A DNA stretch of 64,000 bases from Muriiphilus sp048268845 (GTDB lineage Bacteria; Pseudomonadota; Alphaproteobacteria; Rhodobacterales; Rhodobacteraceae), in the NCBI GenBank assembly GCA_048268845.1, contig JBLWUQ010000010.1:1-64000 (forward strand), in the 5' to 3' direction. Under the pieces are notes generated by a model. That model searched no databases, was not told the origin of the DNA, and saw nothing but the letters and a program-made list of their open reading frames with translations. Of this stretch, positions 61,179-64,000 are shown one piece after another; the stretch's first letter is position 1; the number at the start of each line of letters is the position of its first letter. A program made the position numbers and the translations under genes.

Positions 61179-61342
61179 GGCCGGGGTTCCGCGGCGCTGC
61201 GCGGGCAGCCCTCGCAGGTGATGTCCTTCATGCAGGACATGCCGCCGCAAGAGCCGCGCAACGGTCCGCGCCCAAGCGCCAGTCCAAGCGCAAGCCCGCC
61301 CACTGCCAGAAGGAAGATGACCAGAACCATCAGGATTTCCAT
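61175..61342 (-). CDS. nqrM: Na+-NQR maturation protein NqrM
   Basis: A 55-residue protein (ATG 61342, MEILMVLVIFLLAVGGLALGLALGR) with one membrane helix and a C-terminal cysteine cluster GSCGGMSCMKDITCEGCP. NqrM is needed for insertion of iron into the NqrD/NqrE site. Known to be coded beside apbE at the end of nqr operons, as here. Confidence 0.93.
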   Translation of the reverse strand: MEILMVLVIFLLAVGGLALGLALGRGPLRGSCGGMSCMKDITCEGCPRSAAEPRP

Positions 61343-61352
61343 TGCGTGCCTC

Positions 61353-62327
61353 CTACAGGATGTGCCGATCAAGCCCACCGGTCACGACCCGGCGCAACCC
61401 GCCCGCCTCGGCGAAGATGAACAGCGCGGCGATCTTGTTGTGGTGTGCCAGCGCCGGCCCGTCCTCGCCCGCCGCCATAAGCGCCGTGGCCCAGCCATCG
61501 GCGATCATCGCACTTTGCGACAGGACCGAGACCGACGCCAGTGACCCGAAGGTGGGCATCGCGCGGCGTGGGTCAATGATGTGGCTATAGCGGCGCCCGC
61601 CCAGATCGAAGCCCTGAGCGCGGCTGCCCGAGGTCGCCACCGCCATGTCGTCCAGCCGCAGCACCGCCGCGCCGTCTGGCGCGTCAGGCCGGGGATCTTC
61701 GATGGCGACCTGCCAGTCACGGCTCGAAGGGTGGCGCCCACGCGCCGCAAGCTCGCCGCCGAGGTCGATCAGGAAATGCGCGTGACCGGCTGCGATGAGA
61801 GCCTCGGTCATCACATCCAGCGCATACCCCTTGGCGATGCCGCAGGGATCGACGGTCAGCCGGGGGTCGTCCTTGGACAAGCGCCCGCCTTCGAGGCGCA
61901 GCCCGGTCCAGTCGCCCGCGCCGCCCTCGATCGGGCCAAAGCCCCAACGGTGAACCAGTGGCCCGACCGTGGGGTCGAACCAGCCATCGCTGGCCTGCGC
62001 GATGGCCTGTGCTGCGGCAACGACATGCGCGGTTTCGCCGGAAACGGCCACGGATGCGGGCGCGTAGTTGAAGGCCGTGATCTCGCTGTCGGTGCGCCAG
62101 GGTGACATCAGGCGGTCGATATCCGCCAGCCGGGCCTCGAGCGCAGCGCGCAGCGTATCGGTGCCGCCCACATCCGGCAGGGTCACACGCCAACTGCTGC
62201 CGAAAGCCCTGCCGTCAAGGTGTCGAACCGCCGGAGCGCCGCGCAGGATGCTGGGGGCAAGGGCCAGCGCTACACCAGTCATTGCCAGAACGCGGCGGCG
62301 GGTCGGATGCGGGAAAGGTCCGGTCAT
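61353..62327 (-). CDS. apbE: FAD:protein FMN transferase ApbE
   Basis: A 324-residue protein (ATG 62327). The N-terminus RRRVLAMTGVALALAPS looks like a twin-arginine or lipoprotein-type signal. ApbE motifs: DIDRLMSPWRTDSEI, DGWFDPTVGPLVHRWGFGP, LTVDPCGIAKGYALD, HFLIDLGGELAARG, and YSHIIDPR. It attaches FMN to threonines of NqrB and NqrC in the periplasm-facing domain. Sits between nqrF and nqrM. Confidence 0.95.
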   Translation of the reverse strand: MTGPFPHPTRRRVLAMTGVALALAPSILRGAPAVRHLDGRAFGSSWRVTLPDVGGTDTLRAALEARLADIDRLMSPWRTDSEITAFNYAPASVAVSGETAHVVAAAQAIAQASDGWFDPTVGPLVHRWGFGPIEGGAGDWTGLRLEGGRLSKDDPRLTVDPCGIAKGYALDVMTEALIAAGHAHFLIDLGGELAARGRHPSSRDWQVAIEDPRPDAPDGAAVLRLDDMAVATSGSRAQGFDLGGRRYSHIIDPRRAMPTFGSLASVSVLSQSAMIADGWATALMAAGEDGPALAHHNKIAALFIFAEAGGLRRVVTGGLDRHIL

Positions 62328-62329
62328 GG

Positions 62330-63550
62330 TCACACTCCGAAATCGTCGTTGAAAATTGACTGCGGCTCGACCCCCAGCCGTTCCAGCATCGCCAGCACCG
62401 CCGAGATCATGATCGGCGGGCCGCAGAGATAGTATTCGCAATCCTCGGGCGCCGGGTGGTCTTTTAATGTGGCACGGACGGTATCGTGGATGAAGCCGGT
62501 CGCGCCGGTCCAGCGGTCGCCCGGTGCCGGGTCGGACAGGGCGGGCGTCCAGCTGAAGTTCGGATGCGCGGCGGCGATTGCATCGAATTCCTCGGTATAG
62601 AACAGGTCGGCAGCGGTCCGCGCGCCATAGAAATAGCGTATCCTGCGGGTCGTGCCCTGCCCGATCTGCTCATGGATCATCGCCCGCAGCGGCGCCATGC
62701 CGACGCCACCGCCGATGAAGATCATCTCGCGGTCGGTGGGTTGCACATGGAAATCGCCGAACGGCCCGGACGTCTCGACCGTCGCGCCGGGCTTGAGTGC
62801 GAACAGCCAGCTTGAAACCACGCCGGGCGGGATTTCACGCTCCTGTCCGGCGGGGGGCACGGCAAGCCGGATGTTGAACACTGCGCGGCGGCCATCCTCG
62901 GGGCGGCTGGCGATGGAATAGGCGCGGGTGACGGGCGCGTCGGATGAGGCGACCATGTCCTGCCAACCGGCATGGCGCCATGCCTCGCGAAACGGCTCGT
63001 CCACCTCGATATCACGAAACGCCAGCCCATAGGCGGGCGCGGTCAGTTGCATGAAGCCCCCGGCGCGAAAGTCGAACGGCTGATCCTCGGGCAGGTCCAG
63101 CACCAGTTCGCGGATCAGGGGTGCAAGCTGACGGTTCGAGACGACCGTCGCGGTGAACCCGGTCGCGCCCAGGAAATCCTGCGGCACGGTGACGTCGCAG
63201 GGCCCGCGCAGCACGGTCTGGCAGGCCAGACGCATATGCGCCTTGCGCTCGGCGGCGGTCAGCACGCCCTTTTCGGTGGCCTGAGCCTCGCCCGCGCCCG
63301 CGCCCTCGACCGTGACGCGGCACAACCCGCAGGTGCCCGCCCCGCCGCAGGCCGCCGGGATGCCGATGCCCGCGTCCTGCAGCACCTCGAGCAACCGGTC
63401 GCCGCGCGCGGCCTCGATGACAGTGGTTTCGTTGACCGTGACCGCCAGCGCCTCGGCCGGGACCAACCGCCGCCGTGTCGCCAGCAGCGTCGTGGTCAGC
63501 ATCAGGACCAGCACGACAACGACCAGGGTACCAAGCGCGATTTCGGTCAT
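62330..63550 (-). CDS. nqrF: Na+-translocating NADH:quinone reductase subunit F
   Basis: A 406-residue subunit. A membrane anchor (IALGTLVVVVLVLMLTTTLLA) precedes a [2Fe-2S] ferredoxin domain (CGGAGTCGLC and a later Cys in RLACQTVL), the FAD domain (RAYSIASRPED) and the NADH domain (IGGGVGMAPLRAMIHE, YYLCGPPIM). It takes electrons from NADH and passes them via FAD and [2Fe-2S] into Nqr. Overlaps nqrE by four bases. Confidence 0.97.
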   Translation of the reverse strand: MTEIALGTLVVVVLVLMLTTTLLATRRRLVPAEALAVTVNETTVIEAARGDRLLEVLQDAGIGIPAACGGAGTCGLCRVTVEGAGAGEAQATEKGVLTAAERKAHMRLACQTVLRGPCDVTVPQDFLGATGFTATVVSNRQLAPLIRELVLDLPEDQPFDFRAGGFMQLTAPAYGLAFRDIEVDEPFREAWRHAGWQDMVASSDAPVTRAYSIASRPEDGRRAVFNIRLAVPPAGQEREIPPGVVSSWLFALKPGATVETSGPFGDFHVQPTDREMIFIGGGVGMAPLRAMIHEQIGQGTTRRIRYFYGARTAADLFYTEEFDAIAAAHPNFSWTPALSDPAPGDRWTGATGFIHDTVRATLKDHPAPEDCEYYLCGPPIMISAVLAMLERLGVEPQSIFNDDFGV

Positions 63551-64000
63551 GATGCCACCATCTGCGCAAAGGCCGAAAAGCCCAGCGACATCATGCCGGC
63601 GGTGACGAAGGTGATGCCAAGCCCGCGCAGACCGCCGGGCAGATCGGCATAAGCCAGCCGCGCCCGTATCGCGCCCAGCATGACCACAGCGACGGCAAAA
63701 CCGGTGCCCGCGCCCAGTCCGAAAACCGCCGATTGCGCCAGATCATAGTGCCGCTCGACCATGAACAGAGAACCGCCAAGGATGGCGCATTGCACGGTCA
63801 GCAGCGGCAGGAACACCCCGAAGGCGGCGTAGACGGCCGGGAAGAAGCGATCCAGCACCATTTCCAGCAACTGCACCACCGCCGCGATCACCCCGATGAA
63901 GGCGATCAGCGACAGATAGGACAGATCGAGCGCCGGCATCCCGGCCCAGCCCCAGGCGCCGGGGGCAAGAAGGGCGATATAGATCAAGTGGTTCAATGGC
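63547..64000 (-). CDS. nqrE: Na+-translocating NADH:quinone reductase subunit E (partial, C-terminal part)
   Basis: The frame is open past the right window edge; the TTG at 63996 is internal (preceded by a Pro codon). About 150 C-terminal residues are visible, matching the end of the 198-202-residue subunit: LDLSYLSLIAFIGVIAAVVQLLEMVLDRFFP, VQCAILGGSLFMV, and PGGLRGLGITFVTAGMMSLGFSAF. It is one of the membrane subunits that coordinate the D/E iron centre, and holds one Cys in this part (TVQCAILGG). Confidence 0.95.
   Translation of the reverse strand, partial: PLNHLIYIALLAPGAWGWAGMPALDLSYLSLIAFIGVIAAVVQLLEMVLDRFFPAVYAAFGVFLPLLTVQCAILGGSLFMVERHYDLAQSAVFGLGAGTGFAVAVVMLGAIRARLAYADLPGGLRGLGITFVTAGMMSLGFSAFAQMVAS

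Overview
The window is a 64-kb chromosomal segment of a GC-rich marine or halophilic alphaproteobacterium, most likely a Rhodobacterales (Roseobacter/Paracoccaceae) member. Supporting signs are the split F0 ATP synthase operon with two b-type subunits (atpI-B-E-X-F), a GcrA cell-cycle regulator, DUF1467 and DUF6455 proteins, ethylmalonyl/methylmalonyl-CoA epimerase, ectoine synthesis and a Na+-translocating NADH:quinone reductase (Nqr). No insertion sequence, integrase or CRISPR array was seen.

Layout. 1-3.1 kb: MoxR / DUF58 / DUF4159 operon (minus strand; the last gene leaves the window). 3.1-9.1 kb: DUF1285, hydroxypyruvate isomerase, adenosine kinase, endonuclease III, an Ada-like methyltransferase, an OmpA lipoprotein and two regulators. 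9.3-11.9 kb: F0 ATP synthase operon. 12-39.8 kb: mostly housekeeping genes (polA, argF-argD, gcrA, rimO, carB, cfa, aspS, histone-deacetylase-like amidohydrolase, nitroreductase) mixed with two sulfotransferase-like genes, two glycosyltransferases and small proteins.

40.3-52.5 kb is a plus-strand polysaccharide locus: UDP-glucose dehydrogenase (Ugd), two genes resembling the gene-transfer-agent / phage head-spike base and head-spike fibre, an AlgD-like GDP-mannose dehydrogenase, a GT4 glycosyltransferase, a Wzx-like flippase, a sulfotransferase, a Wzy-like polymerase, a heparinase II/III-type lyase and an acyltransferase. It ends just before a tRNA-Gly(UCC). The predicted product is an acidic (uronate), possibly sulfated and acylated, exported polysaccharide. 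Behind the tRNA lie a phosphatase, an O-antigen ligase-type protein and a membrane protein on the minus strand.

56.3-60.8 kb is the ectoine osmoprotectant cluster ectA-ectB-ectC-ask (minus strand) with a divergent MarR-type ectR. 60.8-64 kb is the 3' end of the nqr operon: nqrE (cut by the window edge), nqrF, apbE, nqrM and a CBS-domain gene.

Most striking points: (1) a head-spike base plus fibre pair sits inside the locus that builds the likely surface polysaccharide, without other virion genes; (2) two essential genes, polA and aspS, each carry an in-frame extra segment of lower GC content, about 70 and 54-57 residues; (3) a perfect FNR-type palindrome precedes a small cysteine-containing DUF6455 gene; (4) a dispersed intergenic repeat with the core GAGTATTT..CCAAGATGAAG occurs in at least two clear copies.
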